Shown: positions 18,194 to 26,565, counted from the first letter of the stretch. The stretch: DNA of 64,000 nt from Porphyrobacter sp. SLTP (GCF_009905735.1 NZ_JAAALE010000009.1:78922-142921); one strand, 5' to 3'. Notes: generated by a model not told the origin, from the sequence alone. Numbers and translations: made by a program.

Positions 18194-19831
18194 ATGGCGC
18201 GGTACATTTTCATCACCGGCGGCGTGGTCTCCTCGCTCGGCAAAGGTCTCATGGCAGCCTCACTGGCTGCTCTTCTCCAGGCGCGTGGCTTCAAGGTCCG
18301 CATCCGCAAGTTTGATCCCTATCTCAACGTCGATCCGGGCACGATGAGCCCGTATCAGCACGGCGAGGTCTATGTGACCGATGACGGGGCCGAGACCGAT
18401 CTCGACCTCGGGCATTACGAGCGCTTCACAGGGGTCTCCGCGCGGCAAAGCGACAACATCACCTCGGGTCGGGTTTACCGCGACATTATCGCGCGTGAAC
18501 GGCGCGGGGACTATCTTGGCGCGACGGTGCAAGTGATCCCGCACGTCACCGACGAGATCAAGGCCTTCGCGCTCGCCGATCAGGACGATCACGATTTCAT
18601 CCTGTGCGAGATTGGCGGCACGGTGGGCGACATCGAATCGCTGCCGTTCATGGAAGCGATCCGCCAGCTCAGGAACGAGCTGGAACCCCTCCAGACCCTT
18701 TCGGTCCACGTTACGCTGGTGCCCTATATCAAGGCCGCGGGCGAGCTGAAGACCAAGCCGACCCAGCACTCGGTGCGCGAGCTTGCCAGCCTCGGTATCA
18801 AGCCCGACATTCTGCTTTGCCGCGCCGAGCACCCGATCCCGGAAAGCGACCGCCGCAAGATCGCGCAGTTCTGCAACGTGCGCACCGAAGCGGTGATTCA
18901 GGCCTTGGATGCGCCTTCGATCTATGCGGTGCCGCAGCAATATCACGCCGAAGGTCTCGACGCCGAAGTGCTCCGCGCGTTCGGTATCACAGATGCGCCC
19001 GCACCCGATCTTTCGGCGTGGGAGGATGTGACCGACCGCCAGTTCAACCCGGAAGGCGAAGTGACGATTGCTGTGGTCGGCAAATATGTCGGCCTGCAGG
19101 ACGCCTACAAGAGCCTCAACGAGGCGCTGGTGCATGGTGGCCTCGCCAACCGGGTCAAGGTCAACATTCGCTGGATCGACGCCGAAATCTTCGAAGGCGA
19201 CGACGATTCGCAGATCATCGCCGCATTGGAACCGATGCACGGGATTCTCGTCCCCGGCGGCTTTGGTGAGCGCGGGAGCGAAGGCAAGATTGCCAGCGTT
19301 CGCTTCGCGCGGGAACGCAACGTGCCGTTCTTTGGCATCTGCCTCGGCATGCAGATGGCCTGCATTGAAGGCGCGCGCGCGGCCGGCTTTGCCGATGCCT
19401 CGTCGACCGAGTTTGGTCCGACGGATAGCCCGGTGGTCGGCATCATCACCGAGTGGATGAGCAAGGAAGGCCTCCAGAGCCGTGCCGAAGGCGGCGATCT
19501 GGGCGGCACGATGCGTTTGGGCGCCTACCCGGCCAAACTCAGCCCCAACAGCCACACCTCGCAGATCTATGGCGGGGCGGAGGTCATCTCCGAACGCCAC
19601 CGCCATCGTTATGAGGTGAATAGCGCCTTCATCGAGCCGCTCGAGAAGCAGGGCCTGATCTTTGCCGGTATGTCGCCGGACGGGTTGCTGCCTGAAATCG
19701 TCGAGCGGCCCGATCATCCGTGGTTCGTGGGCGTGCAATTCCACCCGGAATTGAAATCGCGGCCATTTGATCCGCACCCCCTGTTTGCCGGGTTCATTGC
19801 GGCGGCGCTGGAACAGTCGCGACTCGTCTAA
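18194..19831 (+). CDS. pyrG: CTP synthase (glutamine hydrolysing)
   Basis: Aminates UTP to CTP using glutamine or ammonia. The 545-aa protein has the synthetase domain (1 to about 265; start [17 protein letters not shown] with P-loop, then [28 protein letters not shown]) and the glutamine amidotransferase domain (about 290-540). The latter has the nucleophile Cys in FFGICLGMQ and the His/Glu pair in [10 protein letters not shown]. The length is standard. It is the last gene of the tpiA-secG-pyrG block; the following 428 bp hold no convincing gene. Confidence 0.98.
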   Translation: MARYIFITGGVVSSLGKGLMAASLAALLQARGFKVRIRKFDPYLNVDPGTMSPYQHGEVYVTDDGAETDLDLGHYERFTGVSARQSDNITSGRVYRDIIARERRGDYLGATVQVIPHVTDEIKAFALADQDDHDFILCEIGGTVGDIESLPFMEAIRQLRNELEPLQTLSVHVTLVPYIKAAGELKTKPTQHSVRELASLGIKPDILLCRAEHPIPESDRRKIAQFCNVRTEAVIQALDAPSIYAVPQQYHAEGLDAEVLRAFGITDAPAPDLSAWEDVTDRQFNPEGEVTIAVVGKYVGLQDAYKSLNEALVHGGLANRVKVNIRWIDAEIFEGDDDSQIIAALEPMHGILVPGGFGERGSEGKIASVRFARERNVPFFGICLGMQMACIEGARAAGFADASSTEFGPTDSPVVGIITEWMSKEGLQSRAEGGDLGGTMRLGAYPAKLSPNSHTSQIYGGAEVISERHRHRYEVNSAFIEPLEKQGLIFAGMSPDGLLPEIVERPDHPWFVGVQFHPELKSRPFDPHPLFAGFIAAALEQSRLV

Positions 19832-20259
19832 GCGCTCGTCCTGTCACTTTTCATAGCGCTCGAGTTGGTCTGCGCGGCCGTCGTTCGGCCGGCTCCTGAG
19901 GGAACTCAATCGGCGTTTAGCAAGGCTTTGCAATCCTTTGTTTCACAAGCGGGACTTGCGATTTCCCTTCCTTACAAGGTTTGCAGATAAGCCTTGCGCG
20001 TTGTTGCCTTTCCGCATTAGACGGGGGCCAGATTTAACTATTTTCTAGGGACAATTGCGCTGAGTCTATCGGATTGCTGTTGTACAAACACACAGTGATT
20101 CGATCCGGCTTTTGCGGGTCTTTATGAAACAGGCTTGTCTGGTCTTGTCCGTCTTCTGCGACCCGGACGGATAGGTTCAGACGAGGCGGCGCAAGTCGCG
20201 GGGGCGGATCGCAAGACCCGCCCCCTTTCAATTTCATGATCGGATTGAACCGGCGTGCC
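19832..20259. other. Gene-free stretch with strong RNA secondary structure
   Basis: Between pyrG and hsp20 there are 428 bases without a convincing coding frame and with noticeably lower GC than the surroundings. Two structures stand out. The first is a long hairpin at 19920-19997: outer arms GCAAGGCTT and AAGCCTTGC, then TGCAA/TTGCA and CCTT/AAGG. The second is a terminator-like hairpin at 20200-20225 with a GCAA tetraloop and a following T-run. A shorter hairpin (GATCCG ... CGGGTC, 20103-20120) is followed by TTT. The stretch may encode a small RNA or be a long structured 3' UTR; no family was recognised. Confidence 0.5.
20200..20228 (+). terminator. Rho-independent terminator-like hairpin with GCAA loop
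   Basis: GGGGGCGGATC (20200-20210) and GACCCGCCCCC (20215-20225) form an 11-step stem with one A-C mismatch closed by a GCAA (GNRA) tetraloop, followed by TTT. Read on + it would end a transcript starting in the pyrG-hsp20 gap or coming from pyrG. It is 32 bp beyond the hsp20 stop, so it may also serve that gene on the other strand, though no T-run follows on that side. Confidence 0.6.
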
Positions 20260-20739
20260 TCAGGCAGCGCTGGCGGTGTCGTCGCCTTCGTTGGTCGGGA
20301 CGGCGGTGAGCGTCGTGGTGCCGCCGATCGCGATTTTGCGAGGCTTCATCGCATCGGGCACTTCGCGCACCAGGTCGATGATCAGCAGGCCATCGGCCAG
20401 ATCAGCACGCTCGACGCGGACGAAATCAGCCAGCTCGAACCGGCGTTCAAAGCCGCGGTTGGCGATACCGACATGGATCAGCTCTGAACCATCCTCAGCC
20501 TCTTCGCGCTTGCGACCCTGCACGACCAGCAGGTTCTGCTGGGCGGTGATGTCGATATCATGCGGGCGGAAACCGGCCACAGCGAGGGTAATGCGGTAAT
20601 TGTCCTCGCCCCGGCGCGAGATGTTGAAGGGGGGATAATTGTCGCCCGCATTCAGGCGTGCCTGATTTTCGAGCAGGTCGAACAGACGATCAAAGCCCAC
20701 GGTCGAGCGGCGGTACGGGGTGAAATCAAAACGGGACAT
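20260..20739 (-). CDS. Small heat-shock protein (Hsp20/IbpA family)
   Basis: An ATP-independent holdase that keeps denatured proteins soluble. It is a 159-aa alpha-crystallin-type protein. The N-terminal segment MSRFDFTPYRRSTVGFDRLF is IbpA-like. The alpha-crystallin domain spans about 35-125 with NYRITLAVAGFRPHDIDI, LLVVQGRK and RGFERRFELAD. The C-terminal tail contains PRKIAI, an I-x-I-like anchoring motif. ATG 20739 has an AGAGGA ribosome site sequestered in a predicted hairpin (see ROSE-like element), so translation is probably temperature-controlled. It is divergent from the glutaredoxin gene. Confidence 0.95.
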   Translation of the reverse strand: MSRFDFTPYRRSTVGFDRLFDLLENQARLNAGDNYPPFNISRRGEDNYRITLAVAGFRPHDIDITAQQNLLVVQGRKREEAEDGSELIHVGIANRGFERRFELADFVRVERADLADGLLIIDLVREVPDAMKPRKIAIGGTTTLTAVPTNEGDDTASAA

Positions 20740-20768
20740 AGTTGCAAATCCTCTTGGTTGAGCAATTT
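20740..20768 (-). promoter_or_regulatory. ROSE-like RNA thermometer in the hsp20 leader
   Basis: Reading the minus strand, the leader just before the ATG contains AAATTGCTC, a six-base loop AACCAA, then GAGGATTT (20768 down to 20746). The hairpin pairs UUGCU with the AGGA ribosome site, leaving one unpaired U and an opposed G-G. This is the arrangement known for the 3' hairpin of ROSE elements. Upstream leader sequence (to about 20850) can form further stems. Melting on heating would free the ribosome site. Confidence 0.65.
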
Positions 20769-20903
20769 GGCTCGGATGCGGGCCTGCCGGATGCAGCACC
20801 CGCCTTGTCGCCGTGGCCGTTTCCCAAGACTGGCGAAACGCGGCGACACCGCCTATCTGGTTTATCAACCCGCGCTTTCAAGAGCATTTGGCAAGAGGGA
20901 CCT

Positions 20904-21167
20904 ATGGCCAGCCCACAGATCGATATCTACACCAAGTTTGCCTGCCCCTTCTGCGTACGCGCCAAGCGACTGCTGACGCAAAAAGGCGCCGAATTCACCG
21001 AGCATGACATCACCATGGGTGGAGCACGACGCGACGAGATGCTCGCCCGCGCGCCCAACGCGATGACGGTGCCGCAAATCTTTATCGGCGATGTGCATGT
21101 TGGCGGGTCGGACGATCTCGCCGCGCTGGAAGCTGCGGGCAAGCTCGACGCGTTGCTGGCGGGCTGA
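20904..21167 (+). CDS. grxC: Glutaredoxin 3 family
   Basis: A glutathione-dependent thiol-disulfide oxidoreductase. The 87-aa protein has the dithiol active site CPFC at Cys14-Cys17, in place of the more common CPYC. The cis-Pro motif TVPQIFIG and the GSH-binding GGSDDLAAL follow. An AGAGGGA ribosome site precedes ATG 20904. The stop overlaps the start of the nitrilase-family gene by one base (TGATG), giving a coupled grxC-nit-DUF1178 unit. It shares its upstream region with the divergent hsp20 gene. Confidence 0.96.
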   Translation: MASPQIDIYTKFACPFCVRAKRLLTQKGAEFTEHDITMGGARRDEMLARAPNAMTVPQIFIGDVHVGGSDDLAALEAAGKLDALLAG

Positions 21168-21988
21168 TGCCGAAGATTGCGGTCTTGCAGATGTGTTCGG
21201 GGATCGACCCGGGCCGTAATTTCGATTGCATCCGCGATGCCGCCTATGCCGCGCGTGAAGGCGGGGCGGAGATACTCTTTACGCCGGAAATGTCGCTACT
21301 GCTCGACCGCAACCGTGCGCGCGCGGCAGAGCATATCGTCCCGCAGGACGAATCGCCTTATGTGCCCCTATTGGCCGATCTGGCAGGCGAGATGGGCCTG
21401 ACTATTGCGCTTGGTTCCATGGCCGTGGCGGTGCCGGGCGGCAAGAACGCCAACCGTTCAATGCTCTTCGCTCCCGCCGCCGCGCAGCCGATGACCTACG
21501 ACAAGATCCATATGTTCGATGTCGAACTGGCGACGGGCGAGACCTGGCGGGAAAGCAATGCCTATGAACCGGGTCGCGCGGTGGTGAGCGTCGAAGATAC
21601 GCCCGTCGGGCGGCTTGGTCTGGCAGTCTGCTACGATCTGCGTTTCCCTGCCTTGTTTGGCGAGCTTGGCAACCGGCGCTGCGATGCGATTGCCGTGCCA
21701 GCCGCCTTCACCAAACCCACCGGGGCTGCCCATTGGCACGTGATGCTGCGCGCCCGCGCGATCGAGGCGAGCGCCTTCGTGATTGCCGCCGCACAGGTCG
21801 GGAGCCATGAAGACGGGCGCGAGACCTACGGCCATAGCCTCGTCGTCGATCCGTGGGGTGAGGTGCTGCTCGATATGGGCGGGGATGCGCCCGGCTTGGC
21901 ATTCTGCGACATCGACCTGGCCCGCATCGCCGAAGTGCGCGCGCAGGTGCCCGCTCTTGCCAACCGCCGTGAAATCGCCACATCCTGA
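21167..21988 (+). CDS. Carbon-nitrogen hydrolase (Nit1-like, probable deaminated glutathione amidase)
   Basis: A 273-aa nitrilase-superfamily hydrolase with the Glu-Lys-Cys catalytic triad: Glu41 (FTPEMS), Lys113 (YDKIHMFDVE) and Cys155 (AVCYDLRFP). The HMFDV and CYDLRFP motifs are those of the Nit1/YbeM branch, whose known role is repair of deaminated glutathione. Its position directly after glutaredoxin fits that glutathione-related role. The start overlaps the grxC stop; the DUF1178 gene follows after 6 bp. The exact substrate is inferred from family and context. Confidence 0.88.
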   Translation: MPKIAVLQMCSGIDPGRNFDCIRDAAYAAREGGAEILFTPEMSLLLDRNRARAAEHIVPQDESPYVPLLADLAGEMGLTIALGSMAVAVPGGKNANRSMLFAPAAAQPMTYDKIHMFDVELATGETWRESNAYEPGRAVVSVEDTPVGRLGLAVCYDLRFPALFGELGNRRCDAIAVPAAFTKPTGAAHWHVMLRARAIEASAFVIAAAQVGSHEDGRETYGHSLVVDPWGEVLLDMGGDAPGLAFCDIDLARIAEVRAQVPALANRREIATS

Positions 21989-21994
21989 CTTGCA

Positions 21995-22462
21995 ATGATC
22001 GTTTTCGACCTCTCCTGCCATGAAGGCCACCGCTTCGAGGGCTGGTTTGCCTCCTCGACCGATTACGCGGATCAGCAAGCGCGCGGGTTGCTCGCGTGTC
22101 CGTTCTGCGGCTCGGCCGAGGTGAGCAAGGCCCCGATGGCCCCCGCCGTGCCGGCCAAGGGCAACGCCCGGCAGGAAGTTCTGCCGCCAGAGGCACCGCG
22201 GCAGGTCGCCAACACGCCGATGCCGCCCGAGGTGCAAAAGGCGCTCACCGCATTGGCCAAGGCGCAGGCAGCTGCACTCAAGAACAGCACATGGGTCGGC
22301 GACAAGTTCGCCGAGGAAACCCGGAAGATGCATTATGGCGAGCGTGACGAAGCTCCGATCCACGGGCAGGCAAGCCTCGCCGAGGCCAAGGCGCTGATCG
22401 AGGAGGGCGTGCGGGTTGCCCCACTGCCGTTCCCCGTGGCGCCGCCCGAAAAGTTGAATTGA
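21995..22462 (+). CDS. DUF1178 family protein (probable zinc-ribbon)
   Basis: A 155-aa conserved proteobacterial protein of unknown function. The N-terminus (MIVFDLSCHEGHRFEGWFASS) and the CPFCGS pair form a likely zinc-binding site with Cys8/His12 and the two Cys near residue 35. A Pro/Ala-rich linker follows, and then the conserved block TWVGDKFAEETRKMHYGE with an IHGQAS motif. It is the third gene of the grxC-nitrilase unit, the usual location of this family, and ends 28 bp before tRNA-Arg. Confidence 0.9.
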   Translation: MIVFDLSCHEGHRFEGWFASSTDYADQQARGLLACPFCGSAEVSKAPMAPAVPAKGNARQEVLPPEAPRQVANTPMPPEVQKALTALAKAQAAALKNSTWVGDKFAEETRKMHYGERDEAPIHGQASLAEAKALIEEGVRVAPLPFPVAPPEKLN

Positions 22463-22490
22463 AACGCGCGACTGCTATGAAGCGCCTCGG

Positions 22491-22567
22491 GACCCCGTAG
22501 CTCAGCCGGATAGAGCATCAGATTCCTAATCTGGGGGCCGCGCGTTCGAATCGCGCCGGGGTCACCA
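22491..22567 (+). tRNA. tRNA-Arg (anticodon CCT)
   Basis: A 77-nt cloverleaf including an encoded CCA. The acceptor stem is GACCCCG/CGGGGTC, the D arm GCTC...GAGC and the anticodon stem TCAGA/TCTGG. The loop is TTCCTAA, giving anticodon CCT, and the T arm is GCGCG-TTCGAAT-CGCGC. It reads the rare AGG codon. The MFS gene on the other strand ends immediately after it. Confidence 0.97.
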
Positions 22568-23773
22568 CTATGCTTGCAGGCGCTGCCAGCGCCGCTCGGC
22601 GTAAAGGGCCAACCCCAGCACCCCACTCGACATGGCAAGCATCAGTGCGCAGGTGCCGGCCCAACCGCCAAAATCATACACCGCCGTGCCAAGCGCGCTG
22701 CCGATCGCGCCGCCGACAAACATCGTAACGATATAGGACGTGGTCAGCCGCGTGCGGATGTCCGGGGCGAGGGTGAACAGGGTCATCCGCCCGGTCACAT
22801 CAATGGTCGGCCCGACCATGTTGACCACGAGCAGTGGCACGAGCACGCCCCAGATGCTGAAGCCGAGCGGATAGAACAGCGCGATGCCGAAAATCTGCAC
22901 CGCAGCTGCCGTCAGCCGGGCTTTGCGTGGGCCAACCTTATCCGCCCAGCGCCCCAGCCGTGGCGTGGTGAACACGCTGATCGCCGCAACGCCTGCCAGA
23001 TAGCCGACATCATCCGTGCCGTAGCCCATGGTGGGGCTGGTGAGGTGCAGCGCGAGCGCGAGCCAGCTGGCGGTGAAGATCGCAAAGTTCAGGCCCTGGA
23101 TCGCGGCAGAGATCCGCATGTCGGGATGCTTGGCCGCCAGCGTGAAGACCGAAGCAATCAGCGTGCCGTAACGCGCCTGCGATTGTTTGGGTGCGGCAGG
23201 CTCGCTGCGCATGGCGATGGGCAGAAAGGCGGTCACGGCCGCCATCAAGCCGAACGCACCGACATAGACCGTGTGCCAGTCGGCGTGCTCGGCGATGATC
23301 CCCGCGCCGACCCGTGCGACCAGAATGCCGAAGATCACCGCTGCGGTGAGTTGCGCGGTAACCTGTCCCAACCGCTCAAGCGCAACGCGTTTGGAGGCGA
23401 AGGCGGGGATCAGATAGGGAGCGATGGTGACGAAACCGAGCAGGGTGGAGGCGGCGGTGAACAGCACCAGATCCCCCGCCAGCACCATGCCGCCAAGGCA
23501 TACAGTCTGCGCGGCGACGAACACCATGCACAGCCGCCGGTTCGAATAGAAGTCGCCCAGCGGCAGCAGCAGGAGGATCCCCAGCGCAAGTGCCAGCTGG
23601 TTGAGCGCCGGGACAAGCCCGATCTCCGCCTCGCCGACGCCAAATGCGCGGGCGACTTCGCCGATGATCGGGTGGATGTAATAGGCGTTCGCCGTCACCA
23701 CCGCGATGGTGAGCGCCAGCGCCCGTTCCTGCGTGCGGGTGAGGTAGGCAGGCACGGAGGTGGACTGGATCAA
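22568..23773 (-). CDS. MFS transporter
   Basis: A 401-aa major-facilitator-superfamily protein with about 12 predicted helices. The loop 2-3 signature is GDFYSNRRLCM and the central loop is charged (RSEPAAPKQSQARYG). The helix 8-9 loop is RLGRWADKVGPRKARL. It resembles uncharacterised drug- or sugar-efflux members; the substrate is not predictable. The likely start is TTG at 23773, overlapping the dehalogenase stop by 4 bp (TTGA); GTG at 23758 is an alternative. Coupling to the dehalogenase suggests a shared function such as export of a product or toxic substrate, but this is inference. Confidence 0.88.
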   Translation of the reverse strand: MIQSTSVPAYLTRTQERALALTIAVVTANAYYIHPIIGEVARAFGVGEAEIGLVPALNQLALALGILLLLPLGDFYSNRRLCMVFVAAQTVCLGGMVLAGDLVLFTAASTLLGFVTIAPYLIPAFASKRVALERLGQVTAQLTAAVIFGILVARVGAGIIAEHADWHTVYVGAFGLMAAVTAFLPIAMRSEPAAPKQSQARYGTLIASVFTLAAKHPDMRISAAIQGLNFAIFTASWLALALHLTSPTMGYGTDDVGYLAGVAAISVFTTPRLGRWADKVGPRKARLTAAAVQIFGIALFYPLGFSIWGVLVPLLVVNMVGPTIDVTGRMTLFTLAPDIRTRLTTSYIVTMFVGGAIGSALGTAVYDFGGWAGTCALMLAMSSGVLGLALYAERRWQRLQA

Positions 23774-24687
23774 GCGAGGAAGCCTGCCTGCCGCGCCATG
23801 TCGATCACGCCTTGAGCCAGCTCTGCCGGACGGTCTTCCTGACTGAAGTGGCCGCATTTCGATAGCATCGCATGGGGTTGGCCCTCGGCCCCCTTGATGC
23901 GTTTGGCGAGCTGCGGCCCTGCCAGACCGAGCACCGGGTCATCCTCTCCGAACAGAGTCAGGAACGGCTTGTCGAAGGCGGCAAGGCCCTCCCACGCAGC
24001 GACGTTTTCGGCGACACCGGGCTTGTCATCCTCGACCGGCACCAATTGCGGGAAGGCGCGCGCACCGGCCTTGCTGGGTTCATCGGGGAAGGGGGCATCG
24101 TAGGCGGCAATCTCGGCAGCGCTGAGTTCGCTCTGGCAGCCGCGATCCATGATCCCGCCGATCCTGAAATCGGGCGAGGACTTGGCAAAGGCGCGCCACG
24201 CGAGAAACCCCGGTGAAGCTTTGCCGCCGCCTGTCGGCAGGAAGGTGTTGCTGGCGACGACAAAGGCAAAGCGCTCCGGCTCCTGCCCGACGATGCGCAG
24301 GCCCAGAAGCCCGCCCCAGTCCTGACAGAACAGCCCGGCGACTTCCGGCACCACGGCATCGCGCCACTGCTTCAGCCAATCGACATGGCGGGCATAGGTG
24401 TAGAAGGTCTGATCATCCGGCTTGTCGCTCTTGCCGAAGCCGATGAGGTCAGGGGCCAGGCAGCGAAAGCCCGCCTCCACGAGCAGCGGGATCATCTTAC
24501 GATAGAGATAGCTCCAGCTCGGCTCGCCATGAAACAGGATCAGGGGAGGGGCGTCCTTTGGCCCTTCATCGAGATAATGCATCTGCCCTGACTGCCCTTC
24601 GCCAAGGTCGATGGTCAGCCAGTTTTCGGCAAACGGGTAATAGGGCAAAGCAGCAAAACGCGCCGGGTCGTGAGCGATGATTTTCAT
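23770..24687 (-). CDS. Haloalkane dehalogenase (HLD-I type)
   Basis: Hydrolyses haloalkanes to alcohol and halide. The 305-aa alpha/beta hydrolase has the complete HLD-I set by alignment to DhlA from memory: nucleophile Asp123 with halide-binding Trp124 (QDWGG), second halide Trp164 (FLAWRAF), acid Asp250 (GEDDPVLG) and His280 (CGHFSQED). The oxyanion region is FHGEPSWSYLYRKM, and the cap contains AYDAPFPDEPSKAGAR. ATG 24687 has a GGAAGGAA ribosome site; the long upstream frame is antisense to the acyl-CoA dehydrogenase. It is coupled to the MFS gene and divergent from the dehydrogenase. The natural substrate is unknown. Confidence 0.9.
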   Translation of the reverse strand: MKIIAHDPARFAALPYYPFAENWLTIDLGEGQSGQMHYLDEGPKDAPPLILFHGEPSWSYLYRKMIPLLVEAGFRCLAPDLIGFGKSDKPDDQTFYTYARHVDWLKQWRDAVVPEVAGLFCQDWGGLLGLRIVGQEPERFAFVVASNTFLPTGGGKASPGFLAWRAFAKSSPDFRIGGIMDRGCQSELSAAEIAAYDAPFPDEPSKAGARAFPQLVPVEDDKPGVAENVAAWEGLAAFDKPFLTLFGEDDPVLGLAGPQLAKRIKGAEGQPHAMLSKCGHFSQEDRPAELAQGVIDMARQAGFLA

Positions 24688-24837
24688 GGCCGTTCCTTCC
24701 ATCACCATGGTGAGTAGCAGATCGAAACGGGATTGCCATGCCCGCCATCTTGCACAAAAGCACCCAAATTGATGAGGTGGACTTGGCCGCAGGGAGCGGG
24801 CAAGCCACCCGCCGATTGCAGGAGAGAAGGCTTGTCG

Positions 24838-26001
24838 ATGTATCGCCACGAACCCGATGAAATCGCCGAAATCCGGCACGCAGTGCGCAGCCTGTGCGAT
24901 GGTTTTCCGGGGGACTATTGGCGCGCCAAGGATGCGGTTCGGGAATACCCGGCGGAATTCGTCGACGCGCTGACCAAGGCGGGCTTCCTCGCCGCGCTCA
25001 TCCCTGTCGAACACGGTGGCAGCGGCCTCAGCCTGGAGGCGGCCTGCGTGATCATGGAGGAGATTCAGGCGTCCGGTTGCAACGGCTCCAGCGCCCATGC
25101 GCAAATGTACATCATGAACACGCTGCTGCGGTACGGCTCCGAAGCGCAGAAGGCGGCCTATCTCCCCCGTATCGCCAGCGGCGAATTGCGCTTGCAGGCG
25201 TTTGGCGTCAGCGAGCCAACCAGTGGCACCGATACCCTCAGCCTGAAGACCCGCGCAGTCCGCAATGGCGACGAGTATATCATCACCGGTCAGAAGATCT
25301 GGACCAGCCGCGCCGAGCACTCCGACCTCATGCTGCTGCTCGCTCGCACCACCCCGCGCGAGGAAGTGGCGAGCAAGACCGAAGGGCTTTCGATCTTCCT
25401 CGTCGATATGCAGGCCGCGCTGGCGGGCGGCATGACGGTCAAGCCGATCCGTACGATGATGAACCACTCGTCCTGCGAGGTGTTCTTCGACGACCTGCGC
25501 ATCCCGGCCTCCGCGCTGGTGGGCGAGGAGGGGAAAGGCTTCCGTTACATCCTCTCCGGCATGAATGCCGAACGCATCCTGATCGCCGCCGAGTGTATCG
25601 GCGATGCCAAGTGGTTTATCGAGAAGGCGACGGGTTATGCCAAGGACCGCTCGGTCTTTGCCCGACCCATCGGGCAGAATCAGGGCGTGCAGTTCCCGAT
25701 CGCGCGCTGCTACGCGCAGATGCGCGCTGCAGAGTTGATGGTGTACCACGCAGCGCGGGTTTACGACGAGGGCGGCAATCCGGGCGAGGAGGCCAATATG
25801 GCCAAGCTCCTGGCATCCGAGGCCAGCTGGGCGGCGGCGGACATGTGCGTGCAGACCTTCGGCGGCTTCGGGTTCGCCGAAGAATACGATGTCGAGCGCA
25901 AATTCCGCGAGGCGCGACTCTACACCGTGGCGCCAATCTCGACCAACCTCATCCTCTCCTACCTTGCCGAACACGTGCTGGGGTTGCCGCGAAGCTACTG
26001 A
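24838..26001 (+). CDS. Acyl-CoA dehydrogenase
   Basis: A flavoenzyme that oxidises an acyl-CoA to the enoyl-CoA. It is a 387-aa protein with N-terminal helical, middle beta (FGVSEPTSGTDTLSLKT, FAD/substrate site; GQKIWTSRAE) and C-terminal helical domains (QTFGGFGFAEEYDVERKFREARL). The usual catalytic Glu position near the C-terminus is Pro366 here (TVAPISTN). A Glu at 245 (GMNAERILIA) matches the position used in isovaleryl- and long-chain acyl-CoA dehydrogenases, so branched or long substrates are suggested. ATG 24838 has a GGAGAG site; TTG 24832 is an alternative. It is divergent from the haloalkane dehalogenase. Confidence 0.92.
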   Translation: MYRHEPDEIAEIRHAVRSLCDGFPGDYWRAKDAVREYPAEFVDALTKAGFLAALIPVEHGGSGLSLEAACVIMEEIQASGCNGSSAHAQMYIMNTLLRYGSEAQKAAYLPRIASGELRLQAFGVSEPTSGTDTLSLKTRAVRNGDEYIITGQKIWTSRAEHSDLMLLLARTTPREEVASKTEGLSIFLVDMQAALAGGMTVKPIRTMMNHSSCEVFFDDLRIPASALVGEEGKGFRYILSGMNAERILIAAECIGDAKWFIEKATGYAKDRSVFARPIGQNQGVQFPIARCYAQMRAAELMVYHAARVYDEGGNPGEEANMAKLLASEASWAAADMCVQTFGGFGFAEEYDVERKFREARLYTVAPISTNLILSYLAEHVLGLPRSY

Positions 26002-26117
26002 AACCGGCAATCCCCAAGGAATTGCCCGCAATGTGTCCCATTGTGTCGCATTGTTCTTGCAGAGGGCGGTCAGATATGATTCTGTTCGATTTAACGGACG
26101 AGGGATCATTCGCGGCA

Positions 26118-26417
26118 ATGCGTAAATCAGGATCTGAAAACAGGCTGAAGCGGTTTGGCGCCCTTGGTGCCTTGCTGCTCCTGACGGGCGTGGCTGTGGC
26201 CGGTCCGACGGGCCTGCTCGCCTGGAGCGTGAACGCTGCCGCGCTGGAAGCGCGCGAGACCGAAATCGCCCAGCTGACGGCCAAGCGCGATGCACTGCGC
26301 AACCGGGTGATGCTCCTCGATCCTGAAGCCGCTGATCCCGATCTCGCCAGTGAACTGGTTCGCGATCAGCTTGGCGTGATGCGCGAAGATGAGGTCGTAA
26401 TCACGCTCGAAGACTGA
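26118..26417 (+). CDS. ftsB: Septum formation initiator, FtsB/DivIC family
   Basis: A divisome protein linking FtsL and FtsQ at the septum. The 99-aa protein has one transmembrane helix (about 15-37, LGALLLLTGVAVAGPTGLLAW), a heptad-rich coiled coil (about 40-70, LEARETEIAQLTAKRDALRN) and a short acidic C-terminal block (PDLASELVRDQLGVMREDEVV) typical of the family. ATG 26118 fits the usual length; ATG 26076 would add 14 residues. Placement just before pdhA is the common alphaproteobacterial order (often eno-ftsB-pdhA); eno is not seen here. Confidence 0.9.
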   Translation: MRKSGSENRLKRFGALGALLLLTGVAVAGPTGLLAWSVNAAALEARETEIAQLTAKRDALRNRVMLLDPEAADPDLASELVRDQLGVMREDEVVITLED

Positions 26418-26482
26418 CGTCGGGCTATCGGCTCCGCTCACCTGATTTCGTATGCGTGAGCGGTTACCGTTACGGCTTGGCG

Positions 26483-26512
26483 TTGCGCGGGCCTTATCTC
26501 CCTGCCTATAGA
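26483..26512 (+). promoter_or_regulatory. Candidate pdhA promoter
   Basis: TTGCGC at 26483-26488 and TATAGA at 26507-26512 are spaced by 18 bp in the ftsB-pdhA gap, about 54 bp before the likely pdhA start. This is a sigma70-like guess only; the -35 is weak. Confidence 0.35.
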
Positions 26513-26565
26513 ACCATGATGCGCTTCTCCTCCCCATGAGTGCGCCAGAGAGAGGGATACTTGTC

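Noticed and set aside
19901..19916. GGAAC...CGTT resembling an EcfG general-stress promoter
   Set aside because: The spacer is only 8 bp; EcfG promoters need about 16-17.
20034..20237. 67-aa open frame on the minus strand behind hsp20
   Set aside because: No ribosome site or family; it runs through the terminator-like hairpin. It is more likely non-coding.
20850..20881. CTTGAA on the minus strand as a possible RpoH (sigma32) -35 of hsp20
   Set aside because: No good matching -10 at proper spacing; kept out of the feature list, although heat-shock sigma control remains possible.
24688..26295. Upstream extension of the haloalkane dehalogenase frame
   Set aside because: Antisense to the acyl-CoA dehydrogenase; dehalogenase start at 24687 has a clear ribosome site.
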